DNA of 64,000 bases from Metabacillus dongyingensis (GTDB taxonomy: Bacteria > Bacillota > Bacilli > Bacillales > Bacillaceae). Positions 53,908 to 62,281 of this stretch are shown here, in pieces. A program made the translations under genes and the position numbers. Below the pieces are notes generated by a model. That model did no database searches. It saw only the letters and a program-made list of their open reading frames with translations, and had not been told where the DNA came from. Where the stretch lies: NCBI RefSeq assembly GCF_019933155.2, contig NZ_CP082944.1, positions 124,001-188,000 of the forward strand, read 5' to 3'. Each line of letters begins with the position of its first letter. Position 1 is the first letter of the stretch.

Positions 53908-54471
53908 ATGGAGACGATCGTAAAAAATAGGATTAAACAAGTTAAAAAGGGCGACCAGAATGCTTTTGCCGAAATCGTAGATATATATAAAGACAAAATT
54001 TATCAGCTTTGCTACCGCATGCTCGGGAACTCCCATGAGGCGGAGGATATAGCCCAGGAAGCGTTTATCCGGGCTTATGTGAATATTAACAGCTATGACA
54101 TGGATAAGAAGTTCTCTACGTGGCTGTATCGCATTGCGACAAATTTAACGATTGATCGAATCAGAAAGAAAAAACCGGATTATTACCTGGATGCCGAAGT
54201 GACAGGAACGGAAGGGTTAACGATGTATTCTCAAGTAGCAGCAGATGTAGCTCTGCCCGAGGATCAAGTGGAAACAATGGAGCTTCAGCAGATGATTCAA
54301 AAAGAAATTTTAAAGCTCCCCGATAAATATCGTACTGTCATCGTATTAAAGTATATTGATGAGCTTTCTTTAATTGAAATCAGTGAAATTCTAGATATGC
54401 CGATCGGTACGGTGAAAACAAGAATTCACAGAGGACGAGAAGCGCTGAGGAAGCAATTAAGGCATTTATGA
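53908..54471 (+). CDS. sigW: ECF sigma factor SigW
   Basis: 187 residues. Region 2 (YQLCYRMLGNSHEAEDIAQE) and region 4 (LIEISEILDMPIGTVKTRIH) are clear. SigW controls the response to envelope stress, detergents and antimicrobial peptides. It lies directly upstream of its anti-sigma factor gene and behind a SigW-type promoter, so it is autoregulated. Confidence 0.95.
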   Translation: METIVKNRIKQVKKGDQNAFAEIVDIYKDKIYQLCYRMLGNSHEAEDIAQEAFIRAYVNINSYDMDKKFSTWLYRIATNLTIDRIRKKKPDYYLDAEVTGTEGLTMYSQVAADVALPEDQVETMELQQMIQKEILKLPDKYRTVIVLKYIDELSLIEISEILDMPIGTVKTRIHRGREALRKQLRHL

Positions 54472-54486
54472 TTTGAGGTGATAAGG

Positions 54487-55095
54487 TTGAAGTGTTCAGA
54501 ACAAATGAAAGAACGGATCCATCAATATTTGGATCATGATATAAAGCAGCAAGATGAGCGAATCTTGAAAGAGCACCTTCAGTCATGCGCGGACTGCACG
54601 CAGCACCTGCATGAGCTTGAGAAGTCAATCGCCTTGGTTCAGAGTACATCCCATATTGAGGCTCCGATGGATTTTACTCAAGCCATCATGGATCGTCTGC
54701 CCAAAGAAAAGAAAACGATTGGTGTCAACAGATGGCTAAAGGGTCATCCATTGTTGGCTGCTGCTTCTCTTTTCATGTTATTGATGACAGGCAGTTTATT
54801 TTCTTCCTGGTCAACTGATTCAGAATTCAGCGTTTCAAAGCAGCCTAATTTGGTTGTTGAAAATAATACGGTTACCGTTCCTGAAGGTGAAACTGTTGAG
54901 GGAGATGTAACCGTTAAAGGCGGAACAATCAATATTGAAGGCAAAGTTGAAGGAAACGTCACGGTGATTAACGGAGAGTATATGGCTTCTGCTGGACAGG
55001 TGACAGGTGATGTTGAAGAGATCAATGAGGCTTTTGAGTGGATTTGGTATCAAATGAAATCTCTTTCAAGAGAGGTTGTCGCCATATTTAATTAA
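54487..55095 (+). CDS. rsiW: Anti-sigma-W factor RsiW
   Basis: 202 residues from a TTG at 54487 after GAGGTG. The N-terminal ZAS domain has the zinc motif HLQSCADC, one membrane span follows (about residues 84-103, HPLLAAASLFMLLMTGSLFS), and the extracytoplasmic part has the repeated TVxGxVTVxGG-like strand pattern. In B. subtilis PrsW and RasP cleave RsiW in turn to release SigW. Confidence 0.93.
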   Translation: MKCSEQMKERIHQYLDHDIKQQDERILKEHLQSCADCTQHLHELEKSIALVQSTSHIEAPMDFTQAIMDRLPKEKKTIGVNRWLKGHPLLAAASLFMLLMTGSLFSSWSTDSEFSVSKQPNLVVENNTVTVPEGETVEGDVTVKGGTINIEGKVEGNVTVINGEYMASAGQVTGDVEEINEAFEWIWYQMKSLSREVVAIFN

Positions 55096-55128
55096 AAGGT
55101 CACCTTTTGTATAAGGGGCCTTTTTTGT
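55094..55128 (+). terminator. Terminator after rsiW
   Basis: AAAAGG pairs with CCTTTT with an inner CCTT/AAGG stem, followed by T residues. Confidence 0.7.
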
Positions 55129-55244
55129 GCTGTACCACTTTTGAGACTCTGGCTAAAAGATAAACCGGTATTTTTTGCCGAAGTCTTATCTGCTGGCCTG
55201 CGCTTTGCTTATGTGAGTACAATACGGTTTAATTGCAGAATATA

Positions 55245-55253
55245 TGGTATAAT
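55245..55253 (+). promoter_or_regulatory. Extended -10 promoter of cdaA-cdaR-glmM
   Basis: TGGTATAAT at 55245-55253 is a perfect TATAAT with a TGn extension; no clear -35 box is present. Start of transcription would be about 45 bases before cdaA. Confidence 0.55.
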
Positions 55254-55304
55254 ATCGTAGTTATAGTCCTATGCAAATGACTAAAACTGATGGAGGAAGA
55301 GAAT

Positions 55305-56126
55305 ATGGCATTTGAGGAATTTCCACTACTGCATTACCTCGGCATCGCCGTTGATATTCTCCTGGTTTGGTTCGTTATATATAAGTTGATTATGGTGATA
55401 CGGGGAACGAAGGCCGTTCAGCTGCTGAAAGGCATTATCGTTATTATTCTCGTTCGTACACTGAGCCAGTACTTAGGGCTGCAGACTTTGCAATGGCTCA
55501 TGGACCAAGCATTAACATGGGGTTTTCTTGCGATCATTATTATTTTCCAGCCTGAGCTGCGAAGGGCGCTAGAGCAACTGGGCAGAGGGAAATTATTCTC
55601 AAGAAGCGGAGCTCCAGAGGAGGAAGAACAACAAAAAATAATCGATGCCATCACAAAAGCGACAGATTATATGGCAAAACGAAGAATTGGCGCATTAGTT
55701 ACGATTGAAAAAGAAACAGGGATGAGTGATTACATAGAAACGGGCATACCGCTTCATTCAGCTCTCTCTTCTGAGCTTTTAATTAATATCTTTATCCCGA
55801 ATACTCCGCTTCACGATGGAGCTGTTATTCTCCAGAAAAATCAGATTGCTGCGGCTGCATGTTATCTGCCTCTGTCCGAAAGTCCTTTTATTTCAAAAGA
55901 ATTAGGGACAAGGCACCGGGCAGCAGTTGGGATCAGTGAAGTAACCGATAGTATTACGATAGTCGTTTCTGAAGAAACGGGCAGTATTTCTGTGACCAGA
56001 AACGGAGAGCTTCACAGAAATCTAACCGTTGAAGCTTTAAGTGAAATCTTGGTTTCCGAATTTGGAAAGCAGGCAAAGGTCACTTCCTCAAACCTATGGC
56101 AGTGGAGGGGGAAGAAAAATGGATAA
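55305..56126 (+). CDS. cdaA: Diadenylate cyclase CdaA
   Basis: Membrane enzyme that makes cyclic-di-AMP from two ATP. 273 residues, same as B. subtilis: three N-terminal membrane spans (about 10-80) then the DAC domain with Asp171-Gly172-Ala173 (LHDGAVI) and Arg203-His204-Arg205 (GTRHRAAVG). The ATG at 55305 has GGAGGA upstream. The 3' end overlaps cdaR by eight bases. Confidence 0.96.
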   Translation: MAFEEFPLLHYLGIAVDILLVWFVIYKLIMVIRGTKAVQLLKGIIVIILVRTLSQYLGLQTLQWLMDQALTWGFLAIIIIFQPELRRALEQLGRGKLFSRSGAPEEEEQQKIIDAITKATDYMAKRRIGALVTIEKETGMSDYIETGIPLHSALSSELLINIFIPNTPLHDGAVILQKNQIAAAACYLPLSESPFISKELGTRHRAAVGISEVTDSITIVVSEETGSISVTRNGELHRNLTVEALSEILVSEFGKQAKVTSSNLWQWRGKKNG

Positions 56127-57384
56127 GATGATTAATAATCATTGGGTAATGAGAATAATTGCACTGTTAATGGCGCTCATTCTTTATGTATCTGTTAATT
56201 TCGAAACGCCGGCTCCGAAAAAACAGCCGGGGCCAGTAACATCCGTATTTCCATCTGCGCCGTCTGAGTCTGCAAAAGATACAGAAACAATTCCTGATGT
56301 TGAAGTGAAAACGTATTTGGATCAAGAAGATGTTATTGTGACAGGAGTGCCTGAAACGGTAGCTGTTACGCTGAGCGGGCCAACTAATTCACTATTAAAG
56401 GCAAAGCAGCTTAAAGATTTTGAAATTTATGCTGAACTCTCGGATCTGTCCATCGGCTCACACCGGGTTCAATTAAAGCATAAGAATATAGCGGATAATC
56501 TTGAGGTGAATTTGAACCCTTCCATTATCACTGTAAATGTGGAGGAGAAAGTTACACGTGATTTTCCGGTACAAGTGGATTTTATAAATAAAGACCAGAT
56601 TGAAACTGGTTATACAGCACAGGACCCAATTGTTAAACCGAGTGTTGTAAGAGTAACCGGATCTAAAACGCTTATTGACAGCATTGCTATGATCAAGTCA
56701 AGGGTGAATCTGCAAAATGCTAATGAAACCATTGAGCAAGAATCAAAAGTCACGGTATATGACGACGACGGAAACATCCTGCCTTTAGAGGTCTACCCTT
56801 CTGTTGTTGATGTGACAGTGCCGATTACAAGTCCAAGCAAGAAGCTTCCTTTTAAACTTAAGAATGAAGGCGAGCTTGGAGAAGGATTAAGCATCTCAAA
56901 CATTGAAGCAGTGCCGAACGAAGTGACCATATACGGACCGCTGGATGTGATTGATCCGCTTGAATTTATAGATGGTGTAACAGTGGATTTAAGCAAAATC
57001 AAAGATGATACCGTGCTCGATGTAGATATTCCTGTACCTGACGGAGTGACAAAAGTAAGTCCCGAAAAAATCCAAATTAAAGTTGACGTTGAAAAAGAAG
57101 AAGAAAAAATACTTGAGAATCTGCCTGTTAATATCCGGGGTTTAGGGGAAGGGAAAATTATTCAGTTCCTTGAGCCGGAATCCGAAGAGCTCGATTTAAG
57201 TGTTGTTGGAGCACCTAGTGTATTGACGAATATTAAGCCGTCTGATCTTGAATTATTTGTAAATGTGACAGATCTGTCCGACGGAGAGCATGATGTTAAG
57301 GTAGAAGTGAATGGGCCGCAGGATATTAAATGGACCCTTCCTGTAGATAAAGTGAAAGTGAAAATTTCTTCTAAGCAATCGTGA
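56119..57384 (+). CDS. cdaR: CdaA regulator CdaR (YbbR domains)
   Basis: 421 residues. An N-terminal membrane anchor (about 10-27) is followed by four YbbR-like extracellular repeats. CdaR binds CdaA and modulates its activity. The protein ends soon after the fourth repeat (KVKVKISSKQS) and lacks the long Asn/Gln/Asp-rich tail of the B. subtilis protein. A longer N-terminus from 56041 lies within cdaA and is rejected. Confidence 0.93.
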   Translation: MDKMINNHWVMRIIALLMALILYVSVNFETPAPKKQPGPVTSVFPSAPSESAKDTETIPDVEVKTYLDQEDVIVTGVPETVAVTLSGPTNSLLKAKQLKDFEIYAELSDLSIGSHRVQLKHKNIADNLEVNLNPSIITVNVEEKVTRDFPVQVDFINKDQIETGYTAQDPIVKPSVVRVTGSKTLIDSIAMIKSRVNLQNANETIEQESKVTVYDDDGNILPLEVYPSVVDVTVPITSPSKKLPFKLKNEGELGEGLSISNIEAVPNEVTIYGPLDVIDPLEFIDGVTVDLSKIKDDTVLDVDIPVPDGVTKVSPEKIQIKVDVEKEEEKILENLPVNIRGLGEGKIIQFLEPESEELDLSVVGAPSVLTNIKPSDLELFVNVTDLSDGEHDVKVEVNGPQDIKWTLPVDKVKVKISSKQS

Positions 57385-57416
57385 TGATTGAAACTGTCTA
57401 AAGGAGCGATAAAAGA

Positions 57417-58763
57417 ATGGGAAAGTATTTTGGAACAGATGGAGTAAGAGGCGTTGCAAATAGTGAATTAACACCTGAATTAGCGTTTAAAATCGGTCGT
57501 TTTGGAGGCTACGTATTAACAAAAAATGCGAACCGCCCAAAAGTGTTAATCGGAAGAGATACACGTATTTCAGGTCATATGCTAGAAGGTGCGCTAGTTG
57601 CAGGACTGCTCTCTATCGGTGCTGAGGTGATGCGTTTAGGAGTTATTTCAACACCTGGTGTTTCATATTTAACAAAGGCTCTTGGAGCACAAGCGGGTGT
57701 TATGATTTCTGCCTCACATAATCCTGTTCAAGATAACGGAATTAAATTCTTTGGTCCTGACGGTTTTAAATTGTCAGATGAGCAGGAATTAGAAATAGAA
57801 GGTTTAATGGATCAGGAAGAAGACTCACTGCCAAGACCTGTTGGCGCTGATCTGGGACAAGTTAATGACTATTTCGAAGGCGGTCAAAAATATCTTCAAT
57901 TCCTGAAACAAACAGTAGACGAAGATTTCACAGGCATCCACGTTGCACTTGACTGTGCACATGGTGCTACGTCATCTCTTGCAACGCACTTGTTCGCAGA
58001 TCTTGATGCTGATGTTTCAACTATGGGCACAACTCCAAATGGATTGAATATTAATGATGGCGTAGGTTCTACACATCCAGAAGCATTAGCCGGTTTCCTT
58101 ATGGAAAAAGGGGCTGATGTCGGTCTTGCTTTTGACGGTGATGGAGACCGCCTGATCGCTGTTGATGAAAAAGGCCAAATCGTTGATGGCGATCAAATCA
58201 TGTTTATTTGTGCAAAATTCCTAAATGAGCATGGAAGATTGAAAAAAGAAACAGTTGTCTCTACAATCATGAGCAACCTTGGTTTTTATAAAGCAATTGA
58301 AGCAAACAACATGAAGAGTTCTCAAACGGCTGTAGGAGACCGTTATGTTGTGGAAGAAATGAAAAAAGGGGATTATAATCTTGGCGGCGAGCAGTCTGGC
58401 CATATTATCTTCCTTGATCACAATACAACGGGTGATGGTCTGCTTACAGCTATTCAATTAGTGAATATCATGAAAGTAACTGGCAAGCCGTTATCCGAGC
58501 TTGCAGCTGAAATGAAAAAGTTCCCTCAGTTGCTTATTAATGTGAGGGTAACGGATAAGTATAAGGTAACGGACAACATGAAAGTGAAGCAGGTCATTGC
58601 AGAAGTAGAGAGTGAAATGAATGGAGACGGACGCATTCTTGTCCGCCCTTCAGGCACAGAGCCGCTTGTGCGTGTAATGGCAGAAGCGCCAACAGCAGAA
58701 TTATGCGAGAAGTATGTTACGCGCATCGTTGCTGTAGTGAAAGAAGAAATGGGAACGGAATAA
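57417..58763 (+). CDS. glmM: Phosphoglucosamine mutase
   Basis: Interconverts glucosamine-6-P and glucosamine-1-P for UDP-GlcNAc synthesis. 448 residues. The phosphorylated Ser100 lies in ISASHNP, the Mg loop is DGDGDR, and the sugar loop is GGEQSGH. It forms a conserved trio with cdaA and cdaR; GlmM is known to inhibit CdaA by direct binding. Confidence 0.97.
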   Translation: MGKYFGTDGVRGVANSELTPELAFKIGRFGGYVLTKNANRPKVLIGRDTRISGHMLEGALVAGLLSIGAEVMRLGVISTPGVSYLTKALGAQAGVMISASHNPVQDNGIKFFGPDGFKLSDEQELEIEGLMDQEEDSLPRPVGADLGQVNDYFEGGQKYLQFLKQTVDEDFTGIHVALDCAHGATSSLATHLFADLDADVSTMGTTPNGLNINDGVGSTHPEALAGFLMEKGADVGLAFDGDGDRLIAVDEKGQIVDGDQIMFICAKFLNEHGRLKKETVVSTIMSNLGFYKAIEANNMKSSQTAVGDRYVVEEMKKGDYNLGGEQSGHIIFLDHNTTGDGLLTAIQLVNIMKVTGKPLSELAAEMKKFPQLLINVRVTDKYKVTDNMKVKQVIAEVESEMNGDGRILVRPSGTEPLVRVMAEAPTAELCEKYVTRIVAVVKEEMGTE

Positions 58764-58773
58764 AGCAATCACG

Positions 58774-58802
58774 GGTCTGCCTATAAGGCAGGCCCTTTTT
58801 CT
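58774..58802 (+). terminator. Terminator after glmM
   Basis: GGGTCTGCC pairs with GGCAGGCCC around TATAA, followed by five T residues. Confidence 0.88.
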
Positions 58803-59077
58803 ATTTTCTTCAAAAATAATTATCGTGAATATGCCGCAATTTTCACCTGCTTGAATTTAACTGATTTTCACAGTCATAAACCTGATGGGACAAGTCGAAT
58901 ACTATAACCATACCTCATTGCTTCTTGTCTTTTTATCTTCAGCGCAGCTGGACAGTCCTTGATTGCGGAATGTTTGAGTTGCTGATGAAATAGGGTAAAT
59001 TCAGTCAAGAACAATCTTTTCAATAAAAACATATACTGAATAGTGCATCTTTCTATCCACATTTGCTAAGTACTTAA
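58803..59077. other. Gene-free spacer between glmM and the glmS promoter
   Basis: No supportable gene. A 62-codon minus-strand frame at 58874-59062 lacks a ribosome-binding site and family resemblance. Confidence 0.4.
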
Positions 59078-59107
59078 TTGACGATTTGAAGGTTAATATA
59101 GTATGAT
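59078..59107 (+). promoter_or_regulatory. SigA promoter of glmS
   Basis: TTGACG (59078-59083) and TATGAT (59102-59107), 18-base spacer, about 60 bases before the ribozyme cleavage site. Confidence 0.65.
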
Positions 59108-59156
59108 TACTTTTGTGTTTTTATTTTAGAATGGAAAGGAGCATTGTGAGGTTGTA

Positions 59157-59300
59157 TTAATGAAAAGCGCCTGAACTAAGCGGACCGAAAATAGCTTAGT
59201 TGACGAGGATGGAGGATTATCGAAAGTTCGGCGGATGCCTCCCGGTTGACAATTACAGCCGTAAGCTCTCTCCTGAAAACAAAGAGGCAACTTTTTGCAC
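59157..59300 (+). promoter_or_regulatory. glmS ribozyme/riboswitch
   Basis: The catalytic core is recognisable: AAGCGCCTGAACT with the expected self-cleavage between A59166 and G59167, then GTTGACGAGGATGGAGG, TTATCGAAAGTTCGGCGGAT, GCCTCCCGGTTG, and the P4-type helix CTCTCTCCTG...AAAGAGGC. The RNA uses glucosamine-6-phosphate as cofactor and cleaves itself, which destabilises the glmS mRNA. Confidence 0.93.
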
Positions 59301-59346
59301 AAAGGGAAGAACGTAATTAAACTAAAAAAAATATAGACATGTGTGA

Positions 59347-59385
59347 GGGGACAGCAAAAGGTCCCCGTGGCTTGACCTGTCCCCC
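59347..59385 (+). repeat. Dyad element between the glmS ribozyme and the glmS ribosome-binding site
   Basis: GGGGACAG (59347-59354) is complementary to CTGTCCCC (59377-59384); alternatively GGGGAC pairs with GTCCCC at 59361-59366. The GGGAGG ribosome-binding site is six bases downstream. It looks like a REP-like dyad found in Bacillus genomes. Confidence 0.6.
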
Positions 59386-59410
59386 GCCTATTTGGGAGGA
59401 TACATTAATT

Positions 59411-61213
59411 ATGTGCGGAATCGTAGGATATATTGGACAACAGGATACGAAAGAAATCTTATTGCGTGGACTAGAAAAGCTTGAATATCGCGGATATGAC
59501 TCAGCGGGCATTGCTGTTATCAATGAAGATGGCGTGCATGTTTTCAAAGAAAAAGGACGCATTGCCATTCTTCGTGAAGAAGTGAATGCAAATGTAATGT
59601 CTACAGCAGGGATTGGACATACCCGCTGGGCGACTCACGGTGCACCAAGCAAACGCAATTCACATCCGCATCAAAGTGCATCAAGCCGCTTTACGCTAGT
59701 GCACAATGGTGTTATTGAAAACTATTCAAGCTTGAAACGCGAATATCTTCAGGATGTTGCGCTAGTCAGTGATACAGATACAGAAGTAGTTGTTCAGGTC
59801 ATTGAACAATTCGTTAATAAAGGAGCGGACGTGGAAGAAGCGTTCAGCCAAACACTTTCCATTTTAAAAGGTTCTTATGCGATCGCGCTTTTAGACAATC
59901 AAAATCCAGATACGATTTTTGTTGCTAAAAATAAAAGCCCATTGCTTGTTGGTCTTGGAGAAGGCTTCAACGTTGTTGCATCTGATGCAATGGCGATGCT
60001 GCAGGTAACAGACCAATATGTAGAATTGATGGATAAAGAAATCGTCATTGTGAAACGTGAAGCTGTTACAATCAAAAACCTTCAAGGTGAAACAATTGAC
60101 CGTGCTCCTTATACAGCAGAATTAGATGCCAGTGATATTGAAAAAGGAACATACCCTCACTATATGTTAAAAGAAGTGGATGAGCAGCCGCTTGTTATGC
60201 GCAAAATCATCCAAAAATATCAAAATGATCAAGGCAAGCTGACAATTGATCCAGCAATTGTAGATGCTATCAGCTCTGCAGACCGCCTCTATATCATAGC
60301 ATGCGGAACAAGCTACCATGCAGGTCTTGTCGGTAAGCAATTCATTGAAAGATGGGCTAAGAAACCGGTAGAGGTTCATGTTGCAAGTGAATTCTCATAC
60401 AACATGCCGATTTTATCAGAAAGGCCATTATTCATCTTTATCTCACAAAGCGGTGAGACAGCAGACAGCCGTGCCGTTCTTGTTCAAATTAAAGAGCATG
60501 GCTACCAGTCATTAACCATTACAAACGTACCTGGTTCAACCCTTTCACGTGAAGCGAACCACACGTTATTGCTTCATGCTGGTCCTGAAATCGCTGTTGC
60601 TTCAACGAAAGCTTATACAGCACAATTAGGCGTACTTGCCATTCTTGCAGCTGTCACGGCTGAAGCAAGAGGTGTAGAGTTAAGCTTTGATCTTGTAAAA
60701 GAGCTTGGCATCGTGGCAAATGCAATGGAAGTCCTTTGCGATCAGAAAGACGAAATGGAGTACATTGCACGTGAATACCTTTCAACAACACGCAACTGCT
60801 TCTTTATCGGCCGTTCTGTAGACTACTATGTAGGACTTGAAGGTGCGCTTAAACTGAAAGAAATCTCTTACATCCAGGCAGAAGGATTTGCCGGTGGAGA
60901 GCTTAAGCACGGAACAATCGCGCTGATTGAAAACGGCACGCCTGTTATCGCGCTTGCAACCCAAGAGCACGTAAACTTAAGCATCCGCGGAAATGTTAAG
61001 GAAGTAGCAGCACGCGGTGCTAACCCATGCATCATCGCGCTTAAAGGTCTAGAAGAAGAAGATGACCGTTTCGTTCTTCCTGCAATACATGAGGAACTGA
61101 CACCACTTGCTTCTGTTATTCCTTTACAGCTGATTGCTTACTATGCAGCCCTTCACAGAGGCTGTGACGTTGATAAACCGCGTAACCTTGCTAAGAGTGT
61201 TACGGTTGAGTAA
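59411..61213 (+). CDS. glmS: Glutamine-fructose-6-phosphate aminotransferase (isomerizing)
   Basis: Makes glucosamine-6-P from fructose-6-P and glutamine, the first step to UDP-GlcNAc. 600 residues. The N-terminal glutaminase has the catalytic Cys exposed after Met removal (MCGIVGYIG). Two SIS domains follow (CGTSYHAG and the [10 protein letters not shown] loop), and the C-terminus is [17 protein letters not shown] longer frame from 59339 is within the leader. Controlled by the ribozyme upstream. Confidence 0.98.
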   Translation: MCGIVGYIGQQDTKEILLRGLEKLEYRGYDSAGIAVINEDGVHVFKEKGRIAILREEVNANVMSTAGIGHTRWATHGAPSKRNSHPHQSASSRFTLVHNGVIENYSSLKREYLQDVALVSDTDTEVVVQVIEQFVNKGADVEEAFSQTLSILKGSYAIALLDNQNPDTIFVAKNKSPLLVGLGEGFNVVASDAMAMLQVTDQYVELMDKEIVIVKREAVTIKNLQGETIDRAPYTAELDASDIEKGTYPHYMLKEVDEQPLVMRKIIQKYQNDQGKLTIDPAIVDAISSADRLYIIACGTSYHAGLVGKQFIERWAKKPVEVHVASEFSYNMPILSERPLFIFISQSGETADSRAVLVQIKEHGYQSLTITNVPGSTLSREANHTLLLHAGPEIAVASTKAYTAQLGVLAILAAVTAEARGVELSFDLVKELGIVANAMEVLCDQKDEMEYIAREYLSTTRNCFFIGRSVDYYVGLEGALKLKEISYIQAEGFAGGELKHGTIALIENGTPVIALATQEHVNLSIRGNVKEVAARGANPCIIALKGLEEEDDRFVLPAIHEELTPLASVIPLQLIAYYAALHRGCDVDKPRNLAKSVTVE

Positions 61214-61252
61214 GAGGGATTATAGAGAAACAGCGACTGTTCAAGGAAAATG

Positions 61253-61305
61253 AAGTATTAGACTGAAAAATAAGTTCTAGACTGAGTAAATAAAGTATTA
61301 GACTG
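61253..61305. repeat. Three copies of AAGTnnTAGACTG
   Basis: AAGTATTAGACTG (61253), AAGTTCTAGACTG (61272) and AAGTATTAGACTG (61293), spaced 19 and 21 bases, in the glmS 3' region before its terminator. Confidence 0.6.
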
Positions 61306-61353
61306 CTGAGTGTTTCAGCATTTACTCCAATATAACAGACATCATGAGCTTGA

Positions 61354-61388
61354 ACCCCGTAATTGAAACTAATTACGGGGTATTTTTG
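61354..61388 (+). terminator. Terminator of glmS
   Basis: ACCCCGTAATT pairs with AATTACGGGGT around GAAACT, followed by ATTTTT. Confidence 0.9.
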
Positions 61389-61501
61389 TTTTCTGGAGCT
61401 GATACAGTTGAACCTGGATGGAAAAGTCAGATTTATCAGAAAATCAAATGAATTAAATCAAAAAGAATTTTTCGGTCAGGATTGGTGTTTCAAAAGGAAC
61501 G

Positions 61502-62109
61502 TTAAGTGATATTCCCTTCATGCGAAACGATTATTGCATTCAGAAATAAATTTAAATACGATTTGAATTGTCTGCTTGCAGATGACGTTAAGTCTTCTCT
61601 TTCGAGGTCGATTTGAATGTCGTGCCCGTGAAGACCATGATGGGCAGACAGTTCCTTTCTGTCGAGCGGGTCGACAGACGGCACGTCCACCCCGATGAGC
61701 CGAATTCCTTTGCTCGCCAGAAAGAGCGCAATATCGCCTCGCAAATAAGCTATTTCCGTAGGGAACACGCTTGGATTAGTCTATGTACCGGTCCGAAGCA
61801 GCAAGCGGACGACTCCGTTCAGTTCATGCACGCCCAAATCTTCTGCGCCGATGCTATGCTCGGTTTGCCCGAGACATCGATAACTCGGACCGGTCCCGCG
61901 TACAATTCCAAATCCAGTTCCGTCACTTTCCGCCCCTCGTTATCGAAATGAAACGGAGAGTCGATTTGCGTGCCGGTATGTATGCTCATGTCAGCTTGCC
62001 GACGTTTACCGAGATGCTTTGCTCCTTCAGCCAGCTAACTTCGTGAGAAGGGCGTGTCGCCGGTCCAAGTCGGAACTCCTTTCGCCAGACGTTTCGAAAT
62101 ATTGATCAT
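61502..62109 (-). pseudogene. kynB: Kynurenine formamidase/cyclase-family gene, decayed
   Basis: Minus strand, beginning MINISKRLAKGVPTWTGDTP at 62109. The family sequence continues in other frames: VSWLKEQSISVNVGKLT, then MSIHTGTQIDSPFHFDNEGR, then HELNGVVRLLLRTGT, an in-frame TAG where a Trp codon is expected, and FPTEIAYLRGDIALFLASKG to VPSVDPLDRKELSAHHGLHG. At least three single-base deletions and one stop are needed to explain this. Similarity stops near 61605, so the 3' end is also lost. The DNA is GC-richer than the core region, pointing to transfer from another Firmicute or a more distant donor. Arylformamidase acts in tryptophan degradation. Confidence 0.75.
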
Positions 62110-62281
62110 CGTGATGGTCATCAGCCTCTATGGACGGAGCGGACGGGTTGCGTTAGTCCCGTTTGTTATCTGCTGTTGGTGAAGTAACCTTTTTTGAGAA
62201 AATGGAATAAGAAATGCACTTCGGATGGAACCTAACAAAAGGGTATCACTAGAATACTATCCGAATGGAGCGCTACTACTT

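Noticed and set aside
58874..59062. 62-codon minus-strand frame between glmM and glmS
   Set aside because: No ribosome-binding site and no family resemblance; probably chance.
61613..62046. Two + strand frames of 87 and 112 codons
   Set aside because: They are antisense to the kynB pseudogene, whose minus-strand frames carry clear family motifs.
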